The translations under genes and the position numbers were made by a program. The notes under the pieces were generated by a model. That model ran no database searches and was not told the DNA's origin. It saw nothing but the letters and a program-made list of their open reading frames with translations. 64,000 nucleotides of DNA, from NCBI RefSeq assembly GCF_017355265.1, contig NZ_JADIJQ010000011.1, forward strand, positions 39,252 through 103,251, written 5' to 3'. Source of the stretch: Tessaracoccus sp. SD287. Its GTDB lineage: Bacteria; Actinomycetota; Actinomycetes; Propionibacteriales; Propionibacteriaceae. Within the stretch, counting starts at the first letter, position 1. Each line of letters begins with the position of its first letter. This document shows, one piece after another, positions 1-8,620 of the stretch.

Positions 1-1
1 G

Positions 2-172
2 CGTCTGCGCTGGAGCGGCCACCGCCTGACCGTCGCGGTGACCCTGGAGGCTCCACGGGACGTCAGCATCGAGGCCTTTGCGGTCCTCGCCTCTCAGGTG
101 GAGGCGGCCCTGCGCACCGAACTTCCCGCCATCAGCGAAGTGCGTATCACCGCGGCGCCGATTCCCGCCTGA
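2..172 (+). CDS. Cation diffusion facilitator transporter, C-terminal fragment
   Basis: The window opens inside this gene. Only the last 56 residues are visible, read from base 2 to a TGA at 170-172. They match the cytoplasmic dimerisation domain of CDF metal/proton antiporters: a beta strand (HRLTVAVTLEAP), a helix (FAVLASQVEAALRTEL), then a strand reading PAISEVRITAAP. The usual histidine in the final HVDP-type strand is absent (ITAAP), so metal binding at that site may be weak. The membrane domain lies outside the window, so metal specificity cannot be inferred. Confidence 0.6.
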   Translation, partial: RLRWSGHRLTVAVTLEAPRDVSIEAFAVLASQVEAALRTELPAISEVRITAAPIPA

Positions 173-203
173 GCCGACATGCCGTGCCGGCGGCGGCTCG
201 CGC

Positions 204-431
204 CTAGCCTGACGAGGACTCCGCTGCCGGGCCCTCGCCCTGCGTGCGGGCTGCCGCCACCTTGGCCTTGGCGCCGTCCAGCCACTCCTGGCAGATGGCG
301 GCCAGTTCCTCGCCGCGCTCCCACAGCTGCATGGACTCGGCCAGCGGTGTCCGCCCCGACTCCAGTTTGTTGACCACTTCGCCCAGCTCCTGGCGGGCCT
401 GCTCGTAGGACAGCTTCGGGGTCTCACTCAT
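204..431 (-). CDS. xseB: Exodeoxyribonuclease VII small subunit
   Basis: This is the 75-residue small subunit of exonuclease VII, which degrades single-stranded DNA to oligonucleotides in complex with several XseB copies per XseA. The family core is visible: LSYEQARQELGEVVNKLESG, then LAESMQLWERGEELAAIC. The ATG at 431 is chosen because GGAGG lies a few bases upstream and the start overlaps the end of xseA by eight bases, implying translational coupling. A longer in-frame reading beginning at 512 would lie inside xseA and has no family support. Confidence 0.93.
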   Translation of the reverse strand: MSETPKLSYEQARQELGEVVNKLESGRTPLAESMQLWERGEELAAICQEWLDGAKAKVAAARTQGEGPAAESSSG

Positions 432-1734
432 GGGTGCCTCCAGTGGCGTCGGACGGATGGTGGTGGACGTGAGGGGTGGACTCGCGGACCTCGAGGATGA
501 TCGAGCCGTCATGCACGTAGGCCATCAGGTCGTCACCCTCGTCGACCTGGTGCACGGAGGTGATCGTGTCGGTGCCGTCGCTGAGGATGGCGTAGCCCCG
601 CTCCAGGGTGCGCTGCGGCGACAGTGACCTGATGCGTTCGAGCTGGTGCCCCAGCGCCCGTGACTCGTCCTCGACGGCGCGGCCGATGGCGGCGCGCAGG
701 GTCCGTCGCTGGGACTGCAGCCGCTCCTCGTGCATCTCGAAGCTGGCCAACGGATTGCGCAGCACCGGACGCGACCGCATCTGGTCCAGTGCCCGCTGTT
801 CGTGGTCGAGGCGCGATGCCACCGCCTGGGCCATCCGTCGGCGGGCCTGGGTGAGCAGCTGGTGCTCCTCGGCGGCGTCAGGAACGATCCGCTTGGCGGC
901 GTCGGTCGGGGTGGAGGCGCGGACGTCGGCGACGTTGTCGAGGATGGGGGCGTCCTTCTCGTGCCCGATCGCCGAGACGACCGGGACTCGGCAGGCGGCC
1001 ACGGCACGCACCAGACCCTCGTCGGAGAAGGCCAGCAGGTCCTCCAGTGACCCGCCGCCGCGGGCAATGACGATGACCTCGACGCCAGGGGTCCGCTGCA
1101 GCTCGTCCAGCGCCGCCATCACCTCGCTGGCGGCATTCTGGCCCTGCACCAGGGTGTGGCGGATCTCGAACTGGGCCGAGGGCCAGCGGCGCAGGGTGTT
1201 GGTGACCACGTCGCGCTCGGCGTCGGAGTTCGCCCCGGAGATCAGCCCGATGCGCGTGGGCACGAACGGCAGCCGCTGCTTGCGGTGCGGCTCGAAGAGT
1301 CCCTCGGCCTGCAGGGTGCGCTTGAGGTGCTCGAGCCGGGCGAGGAGTTGGCCCTCGCCGACGGGTCGCAGCTCGCGGCACTCGAAACTGAGGCTGGTGT
1401 TCTGCTCCCACATGCGGGCCTTGATCCACGCGGCGACGGTGGCACCCTCGGTCAGCGGCCCGGCATTGTCCAGGACCAGCCGGCTGCAGGTCAGCGTCGC
1501 GGTGACGTTGGCCCGCAGGTCGCGCAGCTTCAGGAACTGGGTGGCCCCGCTGCGGCGATTGATCTCCAGGATCTGGCCCTCGACCCAGATGTCCCCGGTG
1601 CGTTCCACCCACTGCTTGAGGGCGGCAACGACCCGCCCCAGCGGCTGGGGCTTCTCCGGCGAGCTTTCGAGTGATGCCACGGGCTCAACCCTAGAGGCTG
1701 CGTCCGACACGTTTTGCGCTGGCCGCGGAGCCAC
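424..1734 (-). CDS. xseA: Exodeoxyribonuclease VII large subunit
   Basis: This is the 436-residue catalytic subunit of exonuclease VII, acting in the cytoplasm in repair and recombination. The N-terminal OB-fold (about residues 30-130, GDIWVEGQILEINRRSG) binds single-stranded DNA. The central catalytic region carries the family block VIVIARGGGSLEDLLAFSDE and the SAIGHEKDAPI and DVRASTPTDAA motifs. The C-terminal third is helical and is where XseB docks. The chosen GTG at 1734 gives a short poorly conserved leader; starts a few codons further in are possible. It is divergent from ispH with under 50 bases between them. Confidence 0.92.
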   Translation of the reverse strand: MAPRPAQNVSDAASRVEPVASLESSPEKPQPLGRVVAALKQWVERTGDIWVEGQILEINRRSGATQFLKLRDLRANVTATLTCSRLVLDNAGPLTEGATVAAWIKARMWEQNTSLSFECRELRPVGEGQLLARLEHLKRTLQAEGLFEPHRKQRLPFVPTRIGLISGANSDAERDVVTNTLRRWPSAQFEIRHTLVQGQNAASEVMAALDELQRTPGVEVIVIARGGGSLEDLLAFSDEGLVRAVAACRVPVVSAIGHEKDAPILDNVADVRASTPTDAAKRIVPDAAEEHQLLTQARRRMAQAVASRLDHEQRALDQMRSRPVLRNPLASFEMHEERLQSQRRTLRAAIGRAVEDESRALGHQLERIRSLSPQRTLERGYAILSDGTDTITSVHQVDEGDDLMAYVHDGSIILEVRESTPHVHHHPSDATGGTHE

Positions 1735-1769
1735 TGGTCAGGACCGCGGATCGTCGGTGGCCGGCTGGG

Positions 1770-1775
1770 TAGACT
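1770..1775 (+). promoter_or_regulatory. -10 hexamer of ispH, leaderless
   Basis: TAGACT lies exactly six bases before the ispH ATG and no Shine-Dalgarno sequence is present. This fits an actinobacterial TANNNT -10 element that fires a leaderless transcript. No convincing -35 is seen. Confidence 0.6.
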
Positions 1776-1781
1776 GGCACC

Positions 1782-2747
1782 ATGACTGAGACCTCCAAGA
1801 GTGTCGTGGTGGCCGCCCCCCGTGGATACTGCGCCGGTGTTGACCGCGCGGTGATCACGGTCGAGAAGGCGCTGGACCTGTACGGCGCGCCGGTCTACGT
1901 GCGCAAGCAGATCGTCCACAACAAGCACGTGGTGGAGAACCTCGAGCAGCGTGGCGCCATCTTCGTGGAGGAACTCACCGAGGTGCCCGAGGGCGCCACC
2001 GTCGTCTTCTCGGCCCACGGCGTCTCCCCGGCCGTCCACGCCGAGGCCGCCGAGCGCGAACTGAAGACCATCGACGCCACCTGCCCGCTGGTCACCAAGG
2101 TGCACCACGAGGCGCGCCGATTCGCCGCCGACGACCTCGAGATCCTGCTGATCGGTCACGCGAACCACGAAGAGGTCGAGGGCACGATGGGTGAGGCGCC
2201 CGAGCACATGACCCTGGTGGAGCACCCCGAGGACGTGGAGGCACTGGAGGTCAAGGACCCGAGCAGGTTGGCGTGGCTGAGCCAGACCACCCTGAGCGTC
2301 GATGAGACCTACGAGACGGTGCGTCGGCTGCGCCAGAAGTTCCCGCTGCTGATGGACCCGCCCTCGGACGACATCTGCTACGCCACCTCGAACCGTCAGG
2401 CAGCGATCAAGCAGATCGCCGCCCACAGCGACCTGGTCATCGTCGTCGGCTCCAGCAACTCGTCGAACTCGGTGCGCCTGGTCGAGGTCGCCCTCGAGGC
2501 CGGCGCCAAGGCCGCCTACCGGGTCGACGACGCCAGCGAGATCGACGAGGCATGGCTGCAGGGCGTCGCGTCCGTGGGTGTCACCAGTGGCGCCTCGGTG
2601 CCCGACGAACTGGTGCACGGGGTCCTGACCTACCTGCAGGACCGTGGCTTCCCGGTCGCCACCGAGGAGCGTCTGACCGAGGAGTCCCTGGTCTTCGCGC
2701 TCCCGCCGGAACTGCGCAAGGACATCAAGCGCGCCCAGCAGCACTGA
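1782..2747 (+). CDS. ispH: 4-hydroxy-3-methylbut-2-enyl diphosphate reductase
   Basis: IspH (LytB) performs the last step of the MEP isoprenoid pathway, reducing HMBPP to IPP and DMAPP with a [4Fe-4S] cluster. At 321 residues it has normal length. The three cluster cysteines are at 17 ([10 protein letters not shown]), 101 ([13 protein letters not shown]) and 199 ([11 protein letters not shown]). The substrate-binding [24 protein letters not shown] and GSSNSSNS motifs are all present. Isoprenoids here would feed quinones and cell-wall carriers. The gene is monocistronic, and its 3' end faces ilvA across a tandem stem-loop. Confidence 0.96.
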   Translation: MTETSKSVVVAAPRGYCAGVDRAVITVEKALDLYGAPVYVRKQIVHNKHVVENLEQRGAIFVEELTEVPEGATVVFSAHGVSPAVHAEAAERELKTIDATCPLVTKVHHEARRFAADDLEILLIGHANHEEVEGTMGEAPEHMTLVEHPEDVEALEVKDPSRLAWLSQTTLSVDETYETVRRLRQKFPLLMDPPSDDICYATSNRQAAIKQIAAHSDLVIVVGSSNSSNSVRLVEVALEAGAKAAYRVDDASEIDEAWLQGVASVGVTSGASVPDELVHGVLTYLQDRGFPVATEERLTEESLVFALPPELRKDIKRAQQH

Positions 2748-2755
2748 AGCTTCTC

Positions 2756-2815
2756 GCGGGGGACGACCCCCTGCACCCCCGCAGGTCGCGGGGGACGACC
2801 ACTTGCACCCCCGCG
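2756..2815. terminator. Tandem duplicated stem-loops between convergent ispH and ilvA
   Basis: Two imperfect copies of a 32-base unit follow each other. Each forms GCGGGGG paired with CCCCCGC (2756-2762 with 2776-2782; 2787-2794 with 2808-2815) around a 13-base loop containing ACGACC. Being symmetric, the pair can serve both converging genes. There is no U tract. Confidence 0.65.
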
Positions 2816-2822
2816 CTGACGG

Positions 2823-4100
2823 CTACACCAACAGGCGGGTGAAGGGGCTGTCCTGCGGCAGCACCTCCGCCTGCAGGTTGCTGGCCTCCAGACGCTCGAC
2901 CAGCTTCGGGAAGTCGAAGGGGTCGGACAGTTCGATGCCGACCAGCGCCGGGCCGGTGTCCCGGTTGGAGCGCTTCACGTACTCGAAGTGGACGATGTCG
3001 TCGCCGGGGCCCAGCACGTCGTCCAGGAAGCGGCGCAGGGCGCCCGGCTCCTGCGGAAAGCTCACCAGCAGGTAGCGCTTGCGGCCCTGGTGCACCAGGG
3101 AGCGCTCCACGATCTCGGCGTAGCGCGAGACGTCATTGTTGCCGCCCGAGACGATGGAGACCACCGTCTGTCCCGGTTCGATGACCACGGCGCTGTCGAC
3201 CTGGGAAGTGCGCAGGCAGGCTGAGGACAGCGCCCCGGCGGGTTCGGCGATGATGCCGTCGACCTGGTACATGTCGAGCATCTCGGTGCAGACCTGCCCT
3301 TCGGGCACCGCGATCATCTCCGGAGCGACCTGGGCGACCAGGGGCAGCGTGAGGTCGCCGGCGCGGCTGACGGCAGCGCCGTCGACGAAGGTGTCGATGC
3401 CCTGCAGCGCGACCGGCCTGCCCTGCTCCAGGGCCCGAATCATGCTCGGCGCGCCGGCCGGCTCCACACCGATCAGGCGGGTGTCGGGATAGTTGGTGCG
3501 AAACCATGCGCCCAGCCCGGACAACAGCCCCCCGCCGCCGACGGGGATGAGCAGCACGTCCGGCGCCGCCCCGAGTTGCTGGACGATCTCGGGCGCCAGC
3601 GTGCCCTGGCCGGCGATGGTGCGCAGGTCGTCGAAGGCGGGCACCATGGTGGCGCCCTCGGCGGCCGCCACCGTCTTGGCCAGCGCAGACGCGTCGTCGT
3701 AGGTGTCCCCACCCACCACCAGCTCGATGTGACCCTGCCCCAACGCCACCATCCGGTCACGCTTCTGCCGCGGTGTGGTCGAGGGGATGAAGATGCGGGC
3801 GTTGATGCCGAGCCGGGCACAGCTCCAGGCGACGCCCTGGCCGTGGTTGCCGGCCGACGCGCAGATGACGCCGGCGGCGCGTTCGACCGTGGTGAGCTGG
3901 CTCATCAGGAAGTAGGCGCCGCGCAGCTTGTAGGAGCGCACCGGCTGCAGGTCCTCCCGCTTGAGCCACACCTGCCCACCACTGGCTGCGGACAACCGCT
4001 CATTGCGCTGCAACGGGGTCATGGTGGCAACACCCTGCAGGACGCCGGTGGCGGCCTCGATCATGGTGGACATTTCAGCAAGAGTGGTCACAAGGTTCAT
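2823..4100 (-). CDS. ilvA: Threonine ammonia-lyase (threonine dehydratase), biosynthetic
   Basis: This PLP enzyme deaminates threonine to 2-oxobutanoate, the first step of isoleucine synthesis, and also a possible route to propionate. It has 425 residues from an ATG at 4100 that follows GGGAG. The PLP lysine is about K58 in VRSYKLRGAY. The SAGNHGQG loop (about 82-89) and the glycine-rich phosphate cup VGGGGLLSGLG (about 183-193) are intact. The last 90 residues form one ACT-like regulatory domain (RYLLVSFPQEPGALRRFLDD), as in the short actinobacterial form, which implies allosteric control by a single domain rather than two. Confidence 0.94.
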   Translation of the reverse strand: MNLVTTLAEMSTMIEAATGVLQGVATMTPLQRNERLSAASGGQVWLKREDLQPVRSYKLRGAYFLMSQLTTVERAAGVICASAGNHGQGVAWSCARLGINARIFIPSTTPRQKRDRMVALGQGHIELVVGGDTYDDASALAKTVAAAEGATMVPAFDDLRTIAGQGTLAPEIVQQLGAAPDVLLIPVGGGGLLSGLGAWFRTNYPDTRLIGVEPAGAPSMIRALEQGRPVALQGIDTFVDGAAVSRAGDLTLPLVAQVAPEMIAVPEGQVCTEMLDMYQVDGIIAEPAGALSSACLRTSQVDSAVVIEPGQTVVSIVSGGNNDVSRYAEIVERSLVHQGRKRYLLVSFPQEPGALRRFLDDVLGPGDDIVHFEYVKRSNRDTGPALVGIELSDPFDFPKLVERLEASNLQAEVLPQDSPFTRLLV

Positions 4101-4139
4101 TTGTACTCCCACTGGGGCAAAGTCGCACCCGGGCGGCGT

Positions 4140-5741
4140 TCAGCCCAGTTTGCGCAGGTGCGTCGCCGAAGCGTGCCCGGTGCCTTGGGTGTCCTCGACC
4201 AGTTCCTCCAGGCTCGGGTCGGGGCGGGTCAGGGCCAGCAGGTCGGCCCCGGACTGCTCGAGAACCTCGTCGGGACCGGCGGTGATCGCCTGCTGGGCGT
4301 CACGGGCCTGGAGCAGTTCGGGGGCGCTGAGGGGTCGGACGTCCGCATCGACGTGCCGTGGCGAGACCAGTTCGGCGTCGGTCACGTTCAGGTCGGACAG
4401 TTTGCGGGCCGAGGGCAGCACCCGGCCCTCGAGGGACCCCACCGAGTCGTTGTAGGCGTTGACGGCGGTACCCAAGGCGCGCCCCAGCTTGTCGACGTGG
4501 CTTCCCATCTTGCCGAGACGGTCGTGGAGTTCCCGGGCGAGGGTGAGGACCTGGGCTGCGTTCTCGGCCAAGGCGACCTGGCGCCACGAGTGCGACACCG
4601 TCTTCAGCAGACCAATGAGCGACGTGGGGCTGGCGATGATGATCGCCTTGTCCGCGGCGTACTGGATCAGGTCCGGCATGCGATTGACGGCCTCGACGTA
4701 GAGGGCCTCCGCGGGGATGAACATGATCACGAAATCCGGGGTGCCTGCCTCGGACTTCCAGTACTGCTTGCTCGAGAGCTGGTCGACGTGGTTGCGCACG
4801 TTCTTGCTGAACAGGGCCAGCAGTCGCTCGGCCTCGGTCTCTGAGGTGGCCTCCTGGGCGTCCAGGAAGGCAGACAGCGGCACCTTGGAGTCGACGTGGA
4901 CGTGGCGGCGGTCACCCAACATGATGGTCATGTCGGGTCGAATCGTGGTGTCGGCGCTGGTCGTCGTGGTGGCCTGCTGCTGGAAGTGGACGTGCTCGAC
5001 CATGCCGGCGACCTCGACCACCCGCTTCAGTTGCAGTTCGCCCCACTGGCCGCGCACCTGCGGCTTGCGCAGGGCGGTGGCCAGCGCCGCCGTCTCGCGC
5101 CGCACCTGGTCACCGGTGCTGGTGACCAGCTTGACCTGTTCGCGCAGTTCGGTGGCCAGGGTGGAGCGTTCCTTCTCGATCTCGGTGACCCGCTGCTGGA
5201 ACTCCTTGAGCTGCTGGGTCAGCGGGCTGACCAGTGCCTCCACCGCCTTCTGGCGTTCGGCGGCGGCAGCATCGGCGGTCTTGCCCTGACGTTCCAGGTG
5301 ATCGCTGGACAGAATCCGGAACTGGTTGACCATCTGCTCCTCATTGGCCGCCATCGCCTCGACCTGGGCCAGGGCCGCATCCCGCTGGGCCAGCGCTCCG
5401 GCAAGCGCCGACCTGGCCTCGGCGACCTCGGCCTTGGCATTGCTCACCACCGCCTGGCGCTCGGCGCGGTCGGCATCGGCGTTGGCAGCCTCGGTGCGCT
5501 GCTGGGCCAACAGCTCTCGCTGGGTGGCCAGCTCGACGCGCACCTGGGAGGTTTCCGCCTTGGCGTCCGCGGCCTCGGCCCGGGCACGCTCGGCGGTGGC
5601 GCGGGCCTCGGCCAGCGCGGCGACCGCGTCCGAGGACTGTGCCTGCGAGCGGGAGCGGCTGACCAACCAGCTGCAGACGGCGCCGACGACGACGCCGAGC
5701 AGCAGGCCGACCAGCAGCAGGGTGAGCGATGCGAAAGTCAT
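4140..5741 (-). CDS. rmuC: RmuC family DNA recombination protein
   Basis: RmuC proteins limit inverted-repeat rearrangements and are predicted nucleases of the PD-(D/E)XK type. This 533-residue protein has an N-terminal membrane anchor (LTLLLVGLLLGVVVGAVCSW). A long alanine/glutamate-rich coiled coil follows (about 30-230), and then the conserved domain: RGQWGELQLKRVVEVAGM, DMTIMLGDRRHVHVDSKVPL, FVIMFIPAEALYVEA and IIIASPTSLIGLLKTV. The gene lies just downstream of, and in the same direction as, the polytopic membrane gene at 5805-6512. The 39 bases before ilvA are too short to decide whether it is co-transcribed. Confidence 0.92.
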   Translation of the reverse strand: MTFASLTLLLVGLLLGVVVGAVCSWLVSRSRSQAQSSDAVAALAEARATAERARAEAADAKAETSQVRVELATQRELLAQQRTEAANADADRAERQAVVSNAKAEVAEARSALAGALAQRDAALAQVEAMAANEEQMVNQFRILSSDHLERQGKTADAAAAERQKAVEALVSPLTQQLKEFQQRVTEIEKERSTLATELREQVKLVTSTGDQVRRETAALATALRKPQVRGQWGELQLKRVVEVAGMVEHVHFQQQATTTTSADTTIRPDMTIMLGDRRHVHVDSKVPLSAFLDAQEATSETEAERLLALFSKNVRNHVDQLSSKQYWKSEAGTPDFVIMFIPAEALYVEAVNRMPDLIQYAADKAIIIASPTSLIGLLKTVSHSWRQVALAENAAQVLTLARELHDRLGKMGSHVDKLGRALGTAVNAYNDSVGSLEGRVLPSARKLSDLNVTDAELVSPRHVDADVRPLSAPELLQARDAQQAITAGPDEVLEQSGADLLALTRPDPSLEELVEDTQGTGHASATHLRKLG

Positions 5742-5804
5742 GTGTTCACTGTGCCGCAGGCCGCTGACAAATCCTGCGCCCCCACCCCGCCTAGGGCCGA
5801 ACCG

Positions 5805-6512
5805 TCACGCAATCTGGCTGGTCGAGGCGCGCTTGCCCGACAGGTCAACCACACGGTCGGCGCGGGTCAAGCGGTCGTCACGCAGTGCCGCCACCGCCCA
5901 GATCGCCGTGCAGATCGCGAACACCACTCCATAGGCAACCCGGCCACCAGCAGCCAGGTAGAACTGCACGGGGAACAGGGCCATCACGATGCCCAGCGGC
6001 CATGCCGCCCAGGCCGTCGCGGCGTTCTTCGACCAGACCACCGCCACCAGGACGGCAGCAACGGACAGGGCGATCAGGCCGATCCCAAAGGTCACCAGCG
6101 CGGCGGGGTGGTTGCGCACCTGATCGACGACCGCGAGCATACCGGCGTCCGGATGGGCCCGATGGGCGACGCCCAAAGCGTGCAACCCGAAGGTCTCCGC
6201 GCCGTAGTAGGGCAGGCACAGGACCACACCGACCAGACCGAGGGTCCGGGCAGCCCGAGCGGGGAGCGAACGCTGGTCGCGTCCGCGGATCGCCTCGTCC
6301 AGTCGAAGGGCCAGTCGTGCGAACTGGGCCAGGGCCAGGACTCCGAGCAGGTGCGCGGCGATCCACAGCGGGCTGGCAAGGGCTGCGGCGATCTGGGCGG
6401 GGTCACCGCCCTGGTCGCCGTAGGGGCGAAGCAGCAAGTAGCCGGCCATCGCGATCCCGGTACCAACTAGGGGAGCGGTGACGGCGGCGAGGGTGGTGCG
6501 CGAGTCCTTCAT
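5805..6512 (-). CDS. Polytopic membrane protein, TetR target
   Basis: This 235-residue protein is not assigned to a family. About six hydrophobic segments are visible: residues 8-26 (TLAAVTAPLVGTGIAMAGYLL), 46-66, 85-105, 140-165, 175-195 and 198-215. A conserved-looking YYGAETFGLHALG loop lies near the middle. GGAGGA lies six bases before the ATG. It is divergent from a TetR repressor gene, with three repressor-like palindromes in between, so it is probably induced when the repressor releases its ligand-sensitive operator. A role in efflux or membrane stress is possible but unproven. Confidence 0.75.
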   Translation of the reverse strand: MKDSRTTLAAVTAPLVGTGIAMAGYLLLRPYGDQGGDPAQIAAALASPLWIAAHLLGVLALAQFARLALRLDEAIRGRDQRSLPARAARTLGLVGVVLCLPYYGAETFGLHALGVAHRAHPDAGMLAVVDQVRNHPAALVTFGIGLIALSVAAVLVAVVWSKNAATAWAAWPLGIVMALFPVQFYLAAGGRVAYGVVFAICTAIWAVAALRDDRLTRADRVVDLSGKRASTSQIA

Positions 6513-6527
6513 GACTTCCTCCAGCGT

Positions 6528-6593
6528 GAGAGCAGTGCTTCCTCTTCTCAGTATGAGAGCACCGCTCTCGTTCTGTCAAGAGCACCGCTCTCG
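6528..6593. promoter_or_regulatory. Triple palindromic operator between TetR gene and membrane gene
   Basis: Three related sites are seen: a half-conserved GAGAGCAGTGCTT (6528-6540), a perfect GAGAGC-ACC-GCTCTC (6555-6569) and a nearly identical AAGAGCACCGCTCTCG (6578-6593). The two best are 23 bases apart. This is the usual layout for autoregulation by a TetR dimer of both divergent genes. Confidence 0.75.
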
Positions 6594-6614
6594 CTTTTTC
6601 GATTGAGTCCGGCC

Positions 6615-7262
6615 ATGATGGTGACCATGGTCGGAATCCGTGAACAGAGCAGGGCTGAGAACACCACCCGCATCCTCGCCAGCGCTCGCCACCAACTCGC
6701 TGTCCACGGTGCGACGGGACTGTCGATGCGTGCCGTGGCCCGGGACGTGGGCATGGTGTCATCGGCCGTCTTCCGCTATTTCCCGACCCGCGAGGCGCTG
6801 CTGACGCGGATGATCATCGAGAGCTACCACCACCTGGCTGACGCACTGGAAGCCGCCGCCTCGGATGCTGCCGGTGCGGCCGCCTGGCGAGCGGTCGCGA
6901 ACAGGGCTCGCGACTGGTCCCGGGAGTCCCCCCACGAGTTCCAGCTGATCTATGGGACCCCCATTCCGGACTACCAGGCGCCTTCTGAGACGGTGCCGGC
7001 GGCCGCCAGGGTGGCCGCACCATTCCTGCGCATCGTCGCCGCCGGCCGCCCGGGAACCGTGGACGAGACCGCAGTGGGCTTCATGGAATCGGTGCCGGGG
7101 GTCAGCGCGGGCGTGTTGGCGGTGGCCGTGGCCGACCTGGCCCAGCTGATCGGCTTCATCAGCCTCGAACTCGCCGGTCATTTCAAGGGTGTCACCGTTG
7201 ATGGGGACCGGTTCTATGCATCGGTGATCGAACGCCAGATCCGGACGCTCGGGCTCCCTTGA
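6615..7262 (+). CDS. TetR/AcrR family transcriptional repressor
   Basis: This 215-residue protein has an N-terminal TetR helix-turn-helix (about residues 15-60), seen as ILASARHQLAVHGATGLSMR and VSSAVFRYFPTREALLTRMI. The C-terminal ligand domain resembles the TetR_C_33-type domains of actinobacterial regulators, with a WRAVANRARDWSRESPHEFQ region. Starts at 6603 (TTG), 6615 and 6627 are all possible; 6615 is a compromise, as no Shine-Dalgarno is seen. It is expected to bind the three palindromes upstream and to repress both itself and the divergent membrane gene. Confidence 0.88.
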   Translation: MMVTMVGIREQSRAENTTRILASARHQLAVHGATGLSMRAVARDVGMVSSAVFRYFPTREALLTRMIIESYHHLADALEAAASDAAGAAAWRAVANRARDWSRESPHEFQLIYGTPIPDYQAPSETVPAAARVAAPFLRIVAAGRPGTVDETAVGFMESVPGVSAGVLAVAVADLAQLIGFISLELAGHFKGVTVDGDRFYASVIERQIRTLGLP

Positions 7263-7299
7263 ACCGGTGATGTCGTCGCCCTCTGGTTGGATGGTGGAC

Positions 7300-8562
7300 A
7301 TGTCTGCACGCGACCACCTCGAAGGCCTCACCTCGTTCATCAAGGCCTCGCCCAGTTCGTACCACGCCGCCGAAGAGGTCGCCGCCCAGCTTGAGGCCAG
7401 CGGATTCACCCGGCTGGACGAGGCCAAGCCATGGGACCGCAGCCACGGCGGGCAGTTCATCGTGCGCGACGGGGCCGTGGTCGCCTGGCTGGTGCCCGAC
7501 ACCGTGGATGACGCCACCGGCTTCCGCGTGGTGGGCTCCCACACCGATTCGCCGACCTTCAAGCTGAAGCCGAACGCGACGGCCACCACCGTGGGATGGC
7601 AGCAGGCCGGCATGGAGGTCTACGGGGGACCGCTGCTGAACTCGTGGCTGGACCGGGAGCTGGGGCTGGCGGGCCGGGTCACCACCGTCGACGGCGAGGT
7701 GCGGATGGTGCGCACCGGGCCGATCCTGCGGATCCCGCAGCTGGCGATCCACCTCGACCGGAGCGCCAACGACGGGTTGACGCTGGACCGCCAGCAGCAC
7801 ACGCGTCCGCTCTACGCCGTCTCGGACGCCGAACTGAACATCGAGGACTACCTGTGCGAGCAGGCAGGCATTGACCCCGCCGACCTCGCCCACCACGACG
7901 TGGTGGCCTACACGACCGAGGCACCGGCCCTGTTCGGGGTCAAGGACCAGTTCCTGGCAGCCCCGCGGATGGACAACCTGACCAGCGTGCACGCGAGCCT
8001 GGTGGCGCTGGGCCGGGTCGAGCTGGGCTCCGACATCGCTGTGATGGCGGCCTTCGACCACGAGGAGGTCGGGTCGGCCTCCACCAGTGGCGCCGCCGGG
8101 CCGATCCTGGAGGACGTGCTGCGCCGCATCGCCGTCGGCCACGGCATTGACGGTGACCGCTGCGCGGCGATGATCCGCCGCTCCAGTTGTGTCTCCGCCG
8201 ACGCCGGCCACGCCGTCCACCCCAACTACGTCGGCCAGCACGACCCGCAGAACCAGCCGCTGGTCAACGGCGGTCCGCTGCTGAAGATCAACGCCAACCA
8301 GCGTTACACCACCGACGCGGTCGGGGCGGCGCTGTGGAAGCGTGCCTGTGCTGCGGCCGAGGTGCCGGTGCAGCCGTTCGTGTCGAACAACGCGGTGCCG
8401 TGCGGGTCGACCATCGGACCGATCACCGCGACCCGGCTGGGCATTCCCACCGTCGATGTGGGCATCCCGCTGCTGTCCATGCACTCGGCGCGGGAAATGT
8501 GCGGTGTCGACGACCCCTGGTACCTGTCCCGGGCGCTGGAGGCGTACTGGTCGGGCGTCTGA
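7300..8562 (+). CDS. M18 family metalloaminopeptidase
   Basis: This is a cytoplasmic di-zinc aminopeptidase of the M18 (aspartyl aminopeptidase) family, removing N-terminal residues from peptides. At 420 residues it is of normal size. Metal ligands are visible in GSHTDSPTFKLKPN (H81, D83), in FDHEEVGS and in the C-terminal MHSAREMCG. The substrate-loop block PRMDNLTSVHASL and the SNNAVPCGSTIGPI region are also typical. The ATG at 7300 is preferred over in-frame starts at 7267-7291 because family members begin about fifteen residues before FIKASPSSYHAA. It lies directly after the TetR gene without being clearly linked to it. Confidence 0.92.
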   Translation: MSARDHLEGLTSFIKASPSSYHAAEEVAAQLEASGFTRLDEAKPWDRSHGGQFIVRDGAVVAWLVPDTVDDATGFRVVGSHTDSPTFKLKPNATATTVGWQQAGMEVYGGPLLNSWLDRELGLAGRVTTVDGEVRMVRTGPILRIPQLAIHLDRSANDGLTLDRQQHTRPLYAVSDAELNIEDYLCEQAGIDPADLAHHDVVAYTTEAPALFGVKDQFLAAPRMDNLTSVHASLVALGRVELGSDIAVMAAFDHEEVGSASTSGAAGPILEDVLRRIAVGHGIDGDRCAAMIRRSSCVSADAGHAVHPNYVGQHDPQNQPLVNGGPLLKINANQRYTTDAVGAALWKRACAAAEVPVQPFVSNNAVPCGSTIGPITATRLGIPTVDVGIPLLSMHSAREMCGVDDPWYLSRALEAYWSGV

Positions 8563-8620
8563 GTCGACCCCCAGGGGCGGCGGTGAGCGTCGAGGGTGAC
8601 TGACGGTAAGCTTGCCTTCC

